This document shows positions 26,643 to 37,730 of a stretch of 64,000 nucleotides of DNA, in pieces. The translations under genes and the position numbers were made by a program. This DNA comes from Methylomonas sp. MK1 (GTDB lineage Bacteria > Pseudomonadota > Gammaproteobacteria > Methylococcales > Methylomonadaceae). The stretch covers positions 3,286,001 to 3,350,000 of the forward strand of contig NZ_AQOV01000001.1 in NCBI RefSeq assembly GCF_000365425.1. Direction: 5' to 3'. The notes below the pieces were generated by a model. That model did not search any database, was not told the origin of the DNA, and saw only the letters and a program-made list of their open reading frames with translations. Within the stretch, counting starts at the first letter, position 1. Each line of letters begins with the position of its first letter.

Positions 26643-28033
26643 CAGGCTTGACGAATTTTCTTAAAAACGATTAATCGTGAAGCCGAAAAATTTAATACCA
26701 TCCCGGCCAATGAGCCTACGGCAACAGCCAATGCGGGATGCTGATAAGCAAGAGGTACGCTGAAAATCATCCACAAGTAAGCGCCGTTATTGGCGGTCCA
26801 GCCCAGCATATTGGCCAGCACATAACGCAGCCATTCATGATGCATGGCGTGGTGGCTGGCGCCAAAGGTAAAGCGCCGGTTAAGCCACCAGGTGACGGTA
26901 ACGGCTGCCGGAAAAGCCAACATTTGCGCGCGTAACGGCCCCATGTTCAGTACTAGGGACTCTACCAAGCCGGCATTCACAATATAGCCGACTACTCCGA
27001 CCAGTCCGAAGCGCCACATCTGTCCGAGCAGATCATCGTTACCAGCAGATAAAGCAGTATTGTCGGCAGATAGGATAGCGGCAGAATCGGCAAAAGCGTT
27101 TGGCACAAAGACCGGTGGCGGATATTGTAAATAGGTCAGCATGCGCAACTCCTTCCGCCCGCGCGTCACTGTATCCAAAATTGTGCCGGTAAAAACACTC
27201 AACGACGCCAGCAGCATAATACCCATGGCAAGAAAGGCTGTCGGGAATCTAGGCACCAGCCCCGTATCCAGGTAAGTCAAGATTACGGGCCAGATCAGCA
27301 GCAAGGCTAATGCCACCAACAAACCGGCCAGCCCCCCAAAAAACACCATGGGCCGCTCATGTCTAACCAATCGGATAATCAACATTAGGATGCGCCAGCC
27401 GTCGCGATAGGTGCGCAATTTACTTTCCGAGCCTGCAGGGCGTCCCCGGTACTCCCCTTCGATGTGTGCGGCCGGCATCGACAACTCGAGTGTATGCACG
27501 GTTAATTCGGTTTCAATATCAAAGCCGGTGGACAGCGCCGGAAAGGATTTAACGAAGCGCCGGGAAAACACTTTGTACCCGGAGAGCATATCGAGAATCC
27601 GGTTGCCGAAAATTTGCCGTACCACACCGGTCAACAGCCGGTTTCCGAAGCGGTGTCCGCCTCGGTATGCAGCATCGCCGGTTTCGCGGCGGATACAATT
27701 CACCAAATCGTAAGGCCCGCTCATGGCCAACTTGATCATGTCCGGCGCCAAATTGGCGTCATAGGTGTCGTCGCCGTCCACCATCAGGTAAAAATCGGCA
27801 TCTATATCCCGGAACATGCGGCGTACGACATGGCCTTTCCCTTGCTGGGTTTCATGGCGGACCATTGCGCCCGCCGACCGCGCTGCGCTGACGGTGTTAT
27901 CGCTGGAGTTGTTGTCGAACACGTAAATAGTCGCATCCGGCAAAACCTGTCTGAAGTCGCTTACTACTTTCGCAATAGACACTTCTTCGTTATGGCAGGG
28001 AATAAGGACGGCAATTTTTAACTGATTGAACAT
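26642..28033 (-). CDS. Glycosyltransferase family 2 fused to GtrA-like membrane domain
   Basis: The 463-aa protein starts with a GT2 domain (about 1-235): ALIPCHNEE-like IAVLIPCHNEE, VFDNNSSDNT, VDGDDTYDAN (the DxD-like motif) and GYKVFSRRF. Two membrane helices follow (about 232-300), then a GtrA domain of four helices (about 338-460; FGLVGVVGYIVNAGL). It should load a sugar on polyprenyl phosphate and move it across the membrane, work done by separate GtrB and GtrA proteins in other bacteria. It is coupled by a one-base overlap to the following membrane protein. Confidence 0.88.
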   Translation of the reverse strand: MFNQLKIAVLIPCHNEEVSIAKVVSDFRQVLPDATIYVFDNNSSDNTVSAARSAGAMVRHETQQGKGHVVRRMFRDIDADFYLMVDGDDTYDANLAPDMIKLAMSGPYDLVNCIRRETGDAAYRGGHRFGNRLLTGVVRQIFGNRILDMLSGYKVFSRRFVKSFPALSTGFDIETELTVHTLELSMPAAHIEGEYRGRPAGSESKLRTYRDGWRILMLIIRLVRHERPMVFFGGLAGLLVALALLLIWPVILTYLDTGLVPRFPTAFLAMGIMLLASLSVFTGTILDTVTRGRKELRMLTYLQYPPPVFVPNAFADSAAILSADNTALSAGNDDLLGQMWRFGLVGVVGYIVNAGLVESLVLNMGPLRAQMLAFPAAVTVTWWLNRRFTFGASHHAMHHEWLRYVLANMLGWTANNGAYLWMIFSVPLAYQHPALAVAVGSLAGMVLNFSASRLIVFKKIRQA

Positions 28034-28131
28034 GTTTGGTAAGTTAGCTTCCAGTGAAAGAGAGTGAATGTATCAATACGGACAAGATTGGGGCAGGCCT
28101 ATTCCTGCGGGCCTTGCTACGGCGAAGTAGT

Positions 28132-29226
28132 TCAACCACCCAGGTCGAACAAATCCATTTGCCTATATTGGCGCAGGCGGCTGTCGCCATTTTCCAGACC
28201 CGATAAGGTAACGCCCAGTAGTCGCACTTTGGTGGTGCCGATGCCGGTATTTTTCAGTAATTCGCTCAATAGCATTCTAGTAGTTGGGCTATCGCTGATC
28301 GGTTCCGCCAAGGTTCGCCCGCGGGTGATCTGCACGAAATTTTGATATTTTATTTTCACAGTCAGCGTGTAGGCCGTCATCTGTTTTTCGGCCAATCTGC
28401 CCAGGGCTTTTTCCAGCAATTCCTGTAAATAGCGCAGAATGCTCGTCTGGTCGGCTATGTCGTGATCAAACGTGGTCTCGATGCCCACCGATTTGCGGGC
28501 TCGATTGGCATTGACCTGGCGCGGATCAATACCCCGGGCAATGTTGTAATAGTGTTGGCCGGCTTTGCCGAAATGCCGTTGTAATTCCGCCAGCGGCAAT
28601 TGTTTTAGATCTTTGCCGGTAACGATGCCCAAGTCGTACATTTTCTGTTCGGTAGCGCGGCCGATGCCGTGAAACTTGCCTATAGCCAGATTTTCCACAA
28701 ACGCCGGGCCTTGTTCGGGTGTAATGAGATACAAGCCGTCCGGCTTGCCCAGGTCCGAGGCGATTTTGGCGAGAAATTTATTGTAGGAAATGCCGGCGGA
28801 CGCCACTAACTCGGTTTGTCGGCGTATCTCCTGCTTGATGTGCTTGGCCAGCAAAGTCGCCGAGCCTTGATAAAGCTCGCTATCGCTAACATCCAGATAG
28901 GCTTCGTCCAGCGACAAGGGTTCGAAACGTTCACAGTAACGAGCGAAAATCCCACGGATAGTCTCGGACGCTTCCCGGTAAACATCAAAACGCGGCTTAA
29001 CGAAAATAGCTTGCGGGCAGAGTCGGTAAGCATGCGCGGAAGGCATGGCCGAACGTACGCCAAACTGGCGGGTTTCATAACTACAGGTGGCGACTACGCC
29101 GCGCGAATCAGGCTTACCGCCGACAATGATGGGTTTATTTCTAAATTGGGGATGGTCGCGCTGTTCAACCGCCGCATAAAATGCATCCATGTCTATGTGG
29201 ATGATTTTGCGCGGCGCTGCTTCCAT
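28132..29226 (-). CDS. dinB: DNA polymerase IV
   Basis: The 364-aa Y-family polymerase has catalytic acidic residues D12 (IHIDMDAFYAA), D107 and E108 (SLDEAYLDV). The palm, fingers, thumb (GIGRATEQKMYDLGI) and little-finger domain (about 245-345) are in order. The C terminus LRQYRQMDLF is the beta-clamp binding region. It performs lesion bypass. No LexA box was found upstream by eye. The DUF4389 gene is 6 bp upstream on the same strand, so dinB probably belongs to that transcript. Confidence 0.95.
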   Translation of the reverse strand: MEAAPRKIIHIDMDAFYAAVEQRDHPQFRNKPIIVGGKPDSRGVVATCSYETRQFGVRSAMPSAHAYRLCPQAIFVKPRFDVYREASETIRGIFARYCERFEPLSLDEAYLDVSDSELYQGSATLLAKHIKQEIRRQTELVASAGISYNKFLAKIASDLGKPDGLYLITPEQGPAFVENLAIGKFHGIGRATEQKMYDLGIVTGKDLKQLPLAELQRHFGKAGQHYYNIARGIDPRQVNANRARKSVGIETTFDHDIADQTSILRYLQELLEKALGRLAEKQMTAYTLTVKIKYQNFVQITRGRTLAEPISDSPTTRMLLSELLKNTGIGTTKVRLLGVTLSGLENGDSRLRQYRQMDLFDLGG

Positions 29227-29232
29227 GGAAAA

Positions 29233-29535
29233 TCACTGCTTGCCGATCAATTCCAGTTTGGCGGTTTCGTTCCAATCGGAAAACGGAAACGGCAGCTGCT
29301 CGGTATTGAACGTCAAAAACAGCAAAATATGATAATGGTAAGTTGACAGGCTACGGCCAAAGTTGAGGATATTCGCGTTAGCGTCACCGGTAAACAGCAC
29401 CGAGCCGACCTGCAACAAAATCACCAGCCACAACAATAGTTTAACCAAGCTATCGATGGCCGCGAAAATCAGCATGAAAATGATGCGTTTCCAGGTCTCG
29501 ATTTTTTTCAGATTTTCGTTAATTTGTTCCTGCAT
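29233..29535 (-). CDS. DUF4389 domain membrane protein
   Basis: The 100-aa protein has one or two membrane helices (WKRIIFMLIFAAIDSLVKLL, and LVILLQVGSVLF) followed by FGRSLSTYHYHILLFLTFNT and PFPFSDW, the DUF4389 hallmark. It is an inner membrane protein of unknown role. The gene sits 7 bp after the DUF2333 gene and 6 bp before dinB, an operon. Confidence 0.85.
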   Translation of the reverse strand: MQEQINENLKKIETWKRIIFMLIFAAIDSLVKLLLWLVILLQVGSVLFTGDANANILNFGRSLSTYHYHILLFLTFNTEQLPFPFSDWNETAKLELIGKQ

Positions 29536-29542
29536 GATGGCA

Positions 29543-30562
29543 TTAACCTCTGTTCATCACGTCCCGCAAGTCCAGCGCAGCCGCGTTGGCACGAGCAATG
29601 TAGTTGGCCATCGCCAGCGAATAGTTGGCGAATATACCGAAGCCGTCGCCGTTTAATACTACCGGGCTCAAGGTGGGTGATAAGGCGTTTTCCAGAGCTT
29701 GGATCATATTATCCAAAGTGTTCATTGCCCGTTTGTCGAGCAGGATATCGGAAAAGTCATGCTTGATGGCTTTTAGAATATGTAACAACGCCCAGCAGGA
29801 GCCGCGCGCTTCGTAGAATACGTTATCGATTTCCATCCAGGGCGTTTGGCCGATGGTCGGCATATTGATGTCGATCGGATTGGATGGGTCGCCGTGGGTT
29901 GCGCCGGAAAATTTGTCGGTACTGGCCGCCAAGCGGGTCGAGAGACCGCCGAGTCGCTTGATGACAACCTCGGTATATTGCCACAGGTTATCCGCTCTGG
30001 AGTGGAACTGCGCGGCTTTTGACGTGGAAGACGGGTTTTGCAGGCGAACCATATAAGCGTGCAGCGCTTCGATACCTTTTACATATTCCGATTCGGTGGA
30101 CGGCAAAGCCCAGGAATTGCGTTCATAGTAAAAGTACGGCTCGGCTTTTGCCAAATCAGGGTCTTCCGCGGATTGCGATTGGTCGCGGGCGAAATGGTTA
30201 CGTAATGCGGTGGTGCCGTCGCGCAACATGACCAGCGCGCCGTACTCGAAGTTTTGAATGTTATCGCAAAACAGGCCGGGCGGGGCCACGTCGTTGGACA
30301 GGTAGCCGCCGGATTTAAACAGTATTACGTCGGCGATATGCGCCAGCGTGTTGGCATAGACGTAACCAATCGGCATTTGATCGGTATGGGTGACATTCAT
30401 ACGCTCAATCGCTTCGTCCTGAACGCTGAATTGCTCGGGCTCGCGGCTCCACCATTCGCCTAAAACCAGCATGACAATCAGAACAACGCCTAACAGCGAA
30501 CCAAAACCCCAAAGTATGCCCTTAGACTTTGCGTCTTCGTAAGCTAATGGATTATCTGACAT
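29543..30562 (-). CDS. DUF2333 family membrane-anchored protein
   Basis: The 339-aa protein starts at MSDNPLAYEDAKSK (AGGA 10 bases upstream), with one N-terminal membrane helix (about 20-40) and a large periplasmic helical domain with WWSREPEQF, GYLSNDVAPPG and DNIQNFEYGAL, all typical of DUF2333. It is common in gammaproteobacteria. Function unknown. A longer start at 30643 is unlikely. Confidence 0.88.
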   Translation of the reverse strand: MSDNPLAYEDAKSKGILWGFGSLLGVVLIVMLVLGEWWSREPEQFSVQDEAIERMNVTHTDQMPIGYVYANTLAHIADVILFKSGGYLSNDVAPPGLFCDNIQNFEYGALVMLRDGTTALRNHFARDQSQSAEDPDLAKAEPYFYYERNSWALPSTESEYVKGIEALHAYMVRLQNPSSTSKAAQFHSRADNLWQYTEVVIKRLGGLSTRLAASTDKFSGATHGDPSNPIDINMPTIGQTPWMEIDNVFYEARGSCWALLHILKAIKHDFSDILLDKRAMNTLDNMIQALENALSPTLSPVVLNGDGFGIFANYSLAMANYIARANAAALDLRDVMNRG

Positions 30563-30670
30563 GTGGTGCGTATCCTGGTCTGACTGAATAAGTGAGCAAA
30601 AACCGTGCTTTCCGATAAAGATTTTTTGTGAGCATGTTAGCACGGATATACCAATATGGCGCGTGCGATT

Positions 30671-30943
30671 TCAGTGCAGCTGCTTGTCCAGCGACGCTGG
30701 CAAGGCGCTGATCAATGTCGGTGGCAATTGCACGAAAAAGCCTTTGCTTTGCAGGCTGGCGATTACTTTTTCCGGATTTTCCCTGGCTAATTTGCGATCC
30801 GGGCTCAACTGCAACTCCATCACAAATGTTAAGCGGCCAAGGCTTTTGAACAAGGCTTCCGGCACGGCCGAAAAGTCGTCTTTTTTATCCAGATACAAAT
30901 AGAGTTCGTCTTTTTTCAGACTTTTATAGATAAAACATTGCAT
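30671..30943 (-). CDS. YcgL domain protein
   Basis: The 90-aa protein has the YcgL fold pattern: CFIYKSLKKDELYLYLDKKD, LFKSLGRLTFVMELQL, ENPEKVIASLQSKGFFVQLP. YcgL proteins are small, conserved in gammaproteobacteria and structurally known but not functionally defined. It lies 108 bp upstream of the DUF2333 start on the same strand and divergent from the CPBP gene. Confidence 0.9.
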   Translation of the reverse strand: MQCFIYKSLKKDELYLYLDKKDDFSAVPEALFKSLGRLTFVMELQLSPDRKLARENPEKVIASLQSKGFFVQLPPTLISALPASLDKQLH

Positions 30944-31029
30944 GATGATGACCTGTTATTGCTAATGCTGCCAATTCTAATGGTTTTTGTTTAGAATTTT
31001 CAGTCCCCGTTTGCCTAAAGCCCAACATC

Positions 31030-31620
31030 ATGGAAAACCAGCCCGCCGCTTCAAACGCTTTTTTCAGAATTGCCTGTTATTTCGAGGGTTCTTTAGCGGT
31101 ATTGGCGCTGGCTTTAGGCTGGCTTGCCGACCTTGATCCGTTTGCCAATCTGGAGTTTTCCGAGTCGGCATTGGGTATTGGCTTATTCGCGACCGGGCCG
31201 CTACTGGTATTATTTTTTGCGATGCAACAACTGACCTATCCGCCAATCCAAAAAATTCGTGATTTACTGCTGGAAACCTTGGGCGCCAGACTGGCCTACA
31301 GACATTGGACCGATTTACTGATACTGGCTGCTATCGCCGGTTTTGCCGAAGAGGCCCTGTTTCGCGGCTTTTTACAACCTTGGCTGGAAAATGGCTGGGG
31401 CGCGAGCGTAGGCTTGTGGGTTAGCAATCTGCTGTTTGCATTGGTGCATGCGGTCACGCCGCTTTACGCGGTTTTAGCCATGTTGATGGGCTTGTATATG
31501 GGGGTGATGCTGGACTATGGCGGCGAACGCAATCTATTGGTGCCCATGGTAATTCATGCGGTTTATGATTTTGTGGCGTTTGTTGTTATTCTCCGCGATT
31601 ACCGCAACCGCTCTCGTTAG
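31030..31620 (+). CDS. CPBP intramembrane glutamic endopeptidase
   Basis: The 196-aa protein has about five or six membrane helices. The CPBP motifs are AEEALFRGFLQPWL (E107, E108, R112), a histidine in FALVHAV and another in HAVYDF. These proteases, related to Rce1, cleave within the membrane. The substrate is unknown. The following gene starts 9 bp later, with GGAG just in front of it, so they are cotranscribed. Confidence 0.9.
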   Translation: MENQPAASNAFFRIACYFEGSLAVLALALGWLADLDPFANLEFSESALGIGLFATGPLLVLFFAMQQLTYPPIQKIRDLLLETLGARLAYRHWTDLLILAAIAGFAEEALFRGFLQPWLENGWGASVGLWVSNLLFALVHAVTPLYAVLAMLMGLYMGVMLDYGGERNLLVPMVIHAVYDFVAFVVILRDYRNRSR

Positions 31621-31629
31621 GAGTTATCG

Positions 31630-32097
31630 ATGTCCGCTCACCCCCAGCCATCAGTCGAAGATCTTAGGCCGCACTGGCTCATCTGCGCCGCCATGCTCTT
31701 GACGGTGTTGGGCTATAACCTGGTTTGTCATTTTTGGGCTAGCGAACTGCAAATCGGCGTTGATGAAGCGCAACGTGTGCTGATTAGGAGCGTGCTCTAC
31801 GGCCTGGCTATTTTGTTGTTTCCATTCACCAAGTTGCTAAGGCATATTCTGCTGCGGCTAAACCAGACCATGCCGGGGCCCAAAACCGCTAGGCAGCGCT
31901 ATCTGTCGACCATCATCATCACGCAAACTTTGATCGAGTTTGTCAGCTTGTCCGGTTTCGCGATGTTTATTTTGGGCGACGGCTTCAACACTTTATATAT
32001 TTTCAGTGTGATGGGCGTACTAGGGATTTTCCTGCATAAGCCGAATCCCAGCGAATATTTGGGCATCGCGGCGGCGCTCTCAATCGAAGACAAATAG
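31630..32097 (+). CDS. Four-helix membrane protein of unknown function
   Basis: The 155-aa protein has four membrane segments (about 17-35, 54-70, 98-118, 120-136). No family was recognised. It follows the CPBP protease by 9 bp and may be a partner or substrate of it, which is only suggested by position. Confidence 0.65.
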   Translation: MSAHPQPSVEDLRPHWLICAAMLLTVLGYNLVCHFWASELQIGVDEAQRVLIRSVLYGLAILLFPFTKLLRHILLRLNQTMPGPKTARQRYLSTIIITQTLIEFVSLSGFAMFILGDGFNTLYIFSVMGVLGIFLHKPNPSEYLGIAAALSIEDK

Positions 32098-32176
32098 AGA
32101 CCTAAATACCATTGACTATTTCCGATTTTTCGGAATGCGGGTTAGGTTGTACAATGGCTGGCTTATTTACGATTAG

Positions 32177-33658
<1,482 letters not shown>

Positions 33659-33684
33659 GGCCGGCCCAGCGGCGTTTACTCATC

Positions 33685-33709
33685 AAGTCCGCGTATTTTG
33701 CGCGGACTT
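33685..33709 (+). terminator. Terminator-like hairpin after guaB
   Basis: Perfect 9-bp arms AAGTCCGCG and CGCGGACTT with a 7-base loop, 26 bp after guaB, followed by GGACTTGTTT. The T tract is short, so strength is uncertain. Confidence 0.5.
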
Positions 33710-33745
33710 GGACTTGTTTACAGAAAGCAACCAAAATCCATCGCA

Positions 33746-34705
33746 ATGACCGAAACCTCCTCAACTCCATGCAATCTTTGCGGCGGCAACCACGTTGCCG
33801 TGTTATCCATGCGCAGCCGCAGTGGCGCCGAGTTGCGTAGCGTAATTTGCAAAGACTGCGGACTGGTCTGGAGCGATCCGTTTCCGCACGATCCTCGCCA
33901 GTTTTACGAAGAAGATTATCGGCTGGCATACAAAAACACGTATGCCCCCAAGGCCAAGCATATCTTGCGCGCCGGCCGAGTCGCTGTTACCAGGCATGAG
34001 AAAATCAAGCATTTGCTACACAAACCGCAAACCATGCTGGATGTGGGCACCGGCGGCGGCGAGTTTGCCTATTTAATCAAATCGCTGGGACATGATCTGC
34101 ACGGCATAGAGCCAAATAAGGGCTATGGTCAATATTCGGCTGCACAGTACGATTTGAATTTGCAGTTCGGCTTTATTCAAGATGCGCAGTTCGCAGAAAG
34201 CAGTTTTGACGTGATTACCATTTGGCACGTACTGGAACACACGGAAGATCCGTTTTTTGTCCTCGGCAAGTTGCGCAGTTTGTTGAAAGCTGATGGTGTG
34301 TTGGTAGTGGAAGTGCCAAACATAGAAGCCACCTGCCAATCGCCGAGCAGCACGTTTCACGAGGCGCATCTGTACAATTTCAATCTGGCGACACTGCGGC
34401 GGATGGGCGAAAAAGCGGGTCTAGTTGAGGATAGGCATGTGTTTTCCGAAGACGGCGGCAATGTCACGCTATTTTTCAAAAAAGTCGAGTCGGTCGCTGA
34501 TCGGCCTGACAATTGGGGGCTTCCCGGTAATGCCGAACACATCACCGCGATTGTACGCCGCCATACCAATTTAAGGCATTACATGCGTGCGGCGCCCTAT
34601 GTGCGGTTCATCAAACGTATGACTCGTTCTCTGCTCGAAAATCGGCACGTAAGAGGTTTCGATGATAATAAAAGCCTGCTCGATCAGTTGTATCGAGGCT
34701 TGTAG
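33746..34705 (+). CDS. Class I SAM-dependent methyltransferase with N-terminal zinc-ribbon-like motif
   Basis: The 319-aa protein begins with a CNLCGG ... CKDCGL pair (zinc-binding) and then a Rossmann methyltransferase domain with LDVGTGGGEFAYLI (motif I) and IWHVLEHTEDP. This layout is common in small-molecule or sugar methyltransferases next to polysaccharide or purine genes. Its substrate is not known. The ATG at 33746 is used because the earlier start at 33698 falls inside the guaB terminator. It lies between guaB and guaA. Confidence 0.85.
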   Translation: MTETSSTPCNLCGGNHVAVLSMRSRSGAELRSVICKDCGLVWSDPFPHDPRQFYEEDYRLAYKNTYAPKAKHILRAGRVAVTRHEKIKHLLHKPQTMLDVGTGGGEFAYLIKSLGHDLHGIEPNKGYGQYSAAQYDLNLQFGFIQDAQFAESSFDVITIWHVLEHTEDPFFVLGKLRSLLKADGVLVVEVPNIEATCQSPSSTFHEAHLYNFNLATLRRMGEKAGLVEDRHVFSEDGGNVTLFFKKVESVADRPDNWGLPGNAEHITAIVRRHTNLRHYMRAAPYVRFIKRMTRSLLENRHVRGFDDNKSLLDQLYRGL

Positions 34706-34778
34706 TACGCTCGTAATTTAGATTTTCCGGTGGGTGCTCGATGCTTGCCCGCCCTACATTTTTGAAAGGTTTCCCGTC

Positions 34779-36365
34779 ATGTCATCCCACGCGACCAACA
34801 TCCATTCCGACAAAATTCTGATTCTCGACTTCGGTTCGCAATACACGCAATTGATCGCCCGCCGCATCCGCGAAATTGGCGTGTACTGCGAAATCTATTC
34901 CTGTGATTGCAACGCTGAGGAGGTCAAAAACTTTGCACCCAAAGGCATCATCCTCTCCGGTGGCCCGGAAACGGTGACCAGCAGCGACACCCCGCGCGCG
35001 CCGCAAATTGTTTTTGAACTGGGTGTGCCGGTACTAGGTATTTGCTATGGTATGCAAACCATGGCCGAGCAGCTGGGCGGCAGAGTGGAATCGTCCGATC
35101 ACCGCGAATTCGGTTACGCGCAGATACGCGCTCGCGGCCATTCCAAATTGTTACTAAACATCGAAGATCATGCCTCGCCGGAAGGTTTCGGCTTACTGGA
35201 TGTCTGGATGAGTCACGGCGACCGCGTCGTCGAATTGCCGACCGGCTTTAAATTGATCGCCAGCTCCGACGGCGCACCGATTGCCGGGATTGCCGACGAA
35301 GACAAACATTTTTACGCGCTGCAATTTCATCCCGAAGTGACCCACACTAAACAGGGCGGACGGATTCTGAGCCGGTTTGTGTTGGAAATTTGCGGCTGCC
35401 AAGCGCTTTGGAACGCCAGCAATATCATTGAAGACAGCATCACTGCGGTGCGCGAAAAAGTCGGCAGCGACCAAGTTATTCTGGGCCTGTCCGGCGGTGT
35501 TGATTCATCGGTGGTCGCGGCTCTGCTGCATCGCGCTATCGGTGAACAACTCACCTGCGTATTTGTCGACACCGGCTTGCTGCGTTTACACGAAGGCGAT
35601 CAGGTGATGGCGATGTTCGCCCAACATATGGGCATCAAGGTGATACGCGTGGATGCCGAAGCCCGTTACATGGCGGCACTAGCCGGCGTTAACGACCCCG
35701 AACAAAAACGCAAAATCATCGGCGGTCTGTTCGTGGAGATCTTCGACGAAGAAGCCGGCAAACTGACCGACGCCAAATGGTTGGCACAAGGCACCATTTA
35801 TCCGGATGTCATTGAATCGGCCGGCGCCAAAAGCGGCAAGGCGCATCTGATCAAATCGCATCACAATGTCGGCGGCCTGCCGGAAAACATGAAGCTAAAA
35901 CTGGTCGAGCCCCTGCGCGAACTGTTCAAGGACGAAGTACGCAAACTGGGTCTGGAGTTGGGCCTGCCCGCCGACATGATTCACCGCCACCCCTTCCCCG
36001 GTCCGGGCCTGGGCGTACGCATACTCGGCGAGGTGAAAAAACCATACGCCGATTTACTGCGTCAGGCCGATGCGATATTCATTGAAGAACTGTATCGTCA
36101 CGATCTTTACCACAAAGTCAGCCAAGCCTTTGCGGTGTTCCTGCCGGTAAAATCCGTCGGCGTGATGGGCGATGGTCGCAAATACGACTATGTGGTCGCC
36201 ATCCGCGCGGTGGAAACCATAGATTTTATGACCGCACGCTGGGCGCATCTACCCTACGATTTTCTGGATTTAATCTCTAGGCGGATTATTAACGAGGTAC
36301 CCGGCATTTCCCGCGTCACCTACGATATTTCCGGCAAGCCACCGGCGACAATAGAGTGGGAGTAG
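34779..36365 (+). CDS. guaA: GMP synthase (glutamine-hydrolysing)
   Basis: The 528-aa enzyme aminates XMP to GMP using glutamine and ATP. The glutaminase domain has catalytic C89 (GICYGMQ) and HPEVTHT; the synthetase domain has the PP-loop [10 protein letters not shown] (about 237) and ends in the dimerisation domain with [11 protein letters not shown], complete to the last residue. The ATG at 34779 has GAAAGG upstream; the start at 34734 is less likely. It is followed by a strong terminator about 100 bp downstream. Confidence 0.97.
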   Translation: MSSHATNIHSDKILILDFGSQYTQLIARRIREIGVYCEIYSCDCNAEEVKNFAPKGIILSGGPETVTSSDTPRAPQIVFELGVPVLGICYGMQTMAEQLGGRVESSDHREFGYAQIRARGHSKLLLNIEDHASPEGFGLLDVWMSHGDRVVELPTGFKLIASSDGAPIAGIADEDKHFYALQFHPEVTHTKQGGRILSRFVLEICGCQALWNASNIIEDSITAVREKVGSDQVILGLSGGVDSSVVAALLHRAIGEQLTCVFVDTGLLRLHEGDQVMAMFAQHMGIKVIRVDAEARYMAALAGVNDPEQKRKIIGGLFVEIFDEEAGKLTDAKWLAQGTIYPDVIESAGAKSGKAHLIKSHHNVGGLPENMKLKLVEPLRELFKDEVRKLGLELGLPADMIHRHPFPGPGLGVRILGEVKKPYADLLRQADAIFIEELYRHDLYHKVSQAFAVFLPVKSVGVMGDGRKYDYVVAIRAVETIDFMTARWAHLPYDFLDLISRRIINEVPGISRVTYDISGKPPATIEWE

Positions 36366-36408
36366 CCGCTTCAAATTAAAATGGAACTTTGAAAATGTCT
36401 TCCGGTCA

Positions 36409-36444
36409 TTGCAATCGCGGAGTGTGAAAATTTGCTCCGTGCAA
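36409..36444 (+). other. Bulged hairpin in the guaA 3' region
   Basis: TTGCA, a 4-base bulge, then CGGAG, a 12-base loop and the complements CTCCG and TGCAA. With the terminator downstream it could be a guaA 3'UTR structure or a small RNA. Confidence 0.3.
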
Positions 36445-36469
36445 TAGCTTATTCATTGTTTCTCCCAAG

Positions 36470-36505
36470 CCGGTAGTCAATTGTTTTGACTACCGGTTTT
36501 TTTTT
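36470..36505 (+). terminator. Rho-independent terminator after guaA
   Basis: 11-bp arms CCGGTAGTCAA and TTGACTACCGG with a 5-base loop, followed by nine T residues. This is the clearest intrinsic terminator in the window. Confidence 0.9.
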
Positions 36506-37064
36506 GCAATGTATGAGCAATCTTGGTCGCTATGCCGAACTGTAGTTAATAAAAGCGCGGCTTGCCAACGTTAGTTTTTACAGGCAAATGTCCGTCAATT
36601 CTCATAACAATCAGCCATTTGCGCACTTCGGTCTTAGCGGGTATGGGTTTGGCCCGGCCATGTCGATGCCGACAGCTCCTTTCTTGAGTATTGAATTTTT
36701 CGTAGCTGGGCTGCAAGTGTTGCACGTTGCGAAGAAACCTTAAGTTGAGGAGTTATCCTAGTAATTTCCTTTGCGGCCGATAAAGGTTCGCCAAATCAAC
36801 CAGCCATCCACGATTTGTTGGCGATATTAACGTTGACCAAAGCCATCGAATAAAGAGCCTGTGTGCGATATGGCAATTAGTGGGTATTTAATGACAATAG
36901 CATGAATGTTCCCAGGCAAATTTAGAATGGTTTCAGGTGGAAAACGGCTAGATTATTTAGGCAAAAATGCAAGGGATTAATTTTAATTATGCACAAAAAA
37001 CTACTTGACACTGCCGGCAGCCAAAGAATGCCTGGTCGTAGGCTCCAATGTCCGCATATTGCAT

Positions 37065-37199
37065 GTAAGTTATTGATTTTAAATTGTATAAACTGTTGTC
37101 TAAAATTGAGTCAATCTAAGCAAAGGCCCCAAAAATTAGGCATTTAGAGCGTGAAAAAACTTTTTATCCCCAAGGTTATCCACAGCTTTTGTGGATAAC
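37065..37199 (+). promoter_or_regulatory. 135-bp DnaA-box module, copy B
   Basis: The left end is GTAAGTTATTGATTT. The right end holds TTATCCACA and, inverted, TGTGGATAA (both perfect DnaA boxes), preceded by the weaker TTATCCCCA at 37164-37172. It has the same length and spacing as copy A at 18409-18543. It is not directly in front of a gene; the nearest downstream gene begins 530 bp later. Confidence 0.55.
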
Positions 37200-37332
37200 A
37201 CCATAACTTAGTTGCCTGTCAGACAGTTAGCTCTAAAAGCTATATTCCCGTGCAGGTTTTTGTCTTATTTCCGACACGGTCGCAACCTGGCTTGACTTGG
37301 ATCCGGTAAAGGGATGTAAGGGTATCGCTACA

Positions 37333-37440
37333 GTGGTGGAGGTCTTGGGATTACAGCATTTTAATGCGGGAATCGTCGCGTTGTTGTTGCTGATTCTAGC
37401 GTTATTAACTCCGCCCTTAAATACCGCCGCCGGGTACTGA
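37333..37440 (+). CDS. Possible 35-aa hydrophobic small protein
   Basis: A GTG at 37333 opens a 35-aa ORF, VVEVLGLQHFNAGIVALLLL then ILALLTPPLNTAAGY, with a single membrane-like helix. The frame stays open upstream to about 37235 without an ATG, so it may instead be the C-terminal remnant of a lost membrane protein. No ribosome binding site is well placed. Confidence 0.2.
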   Translation: MVEVLGLQHFNAGIVALLLLILALLTPPLNTAAGY

Positions 37441-37730
37441 GCCTGTCGATGGGCACACCCGTCAGGGCTTCGACGAGCTTATCCCGAACGGAATACCAGT
37501 GATGAATAGGGCCGGGTTAATCATCTATCGGCTTCAACTGCGCCCGATTCAAATTAACTATGTTAAATAACTTTTCTGAATAGGCCATATCCCGCATTGT
37601 TTGAAGTGCGCTGCTCCGGTAATGCTGGTCAATTTGCTGCGAAACGCCCTAAATACCGCTAATTTAGTGCTCTGGCATGAATCTTGGTAGTTCGCCCAAT
37701 TAACGACACCAAAATCCGCAGATCCTAACC

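Larger units (their letters stand above)
36506..37730. other. Gene-poor 1.2-kb stretch between guaA and the sigma factor gene
   Basis: No gene of normal size is present. A 51-codon ORF (36588-36743, starting MSVNSHNNQPF) and a 35-codon hydrophobic ORF (37333-37440) are recorded as possible. The DnaA-box module copy B lies at 37065-37199. At about 37438-37492 is a degenerate copy of a dispersed repeat with GAGCCTGTCGA and TTCGACGAGCTTATCCCGAA. The rest shows nothing I can name. Confidence 0.5.

Noticed and set aside
36506..37730. Chromosomal origin of replication
   Set aside because: DnaA boxes and AT-rich DNA are present, but there is no dnaA, dnaN, gyrB, parA or mnmG nearby, only three boxes (two perfect, one weak), and a second similar site exists at 18409.
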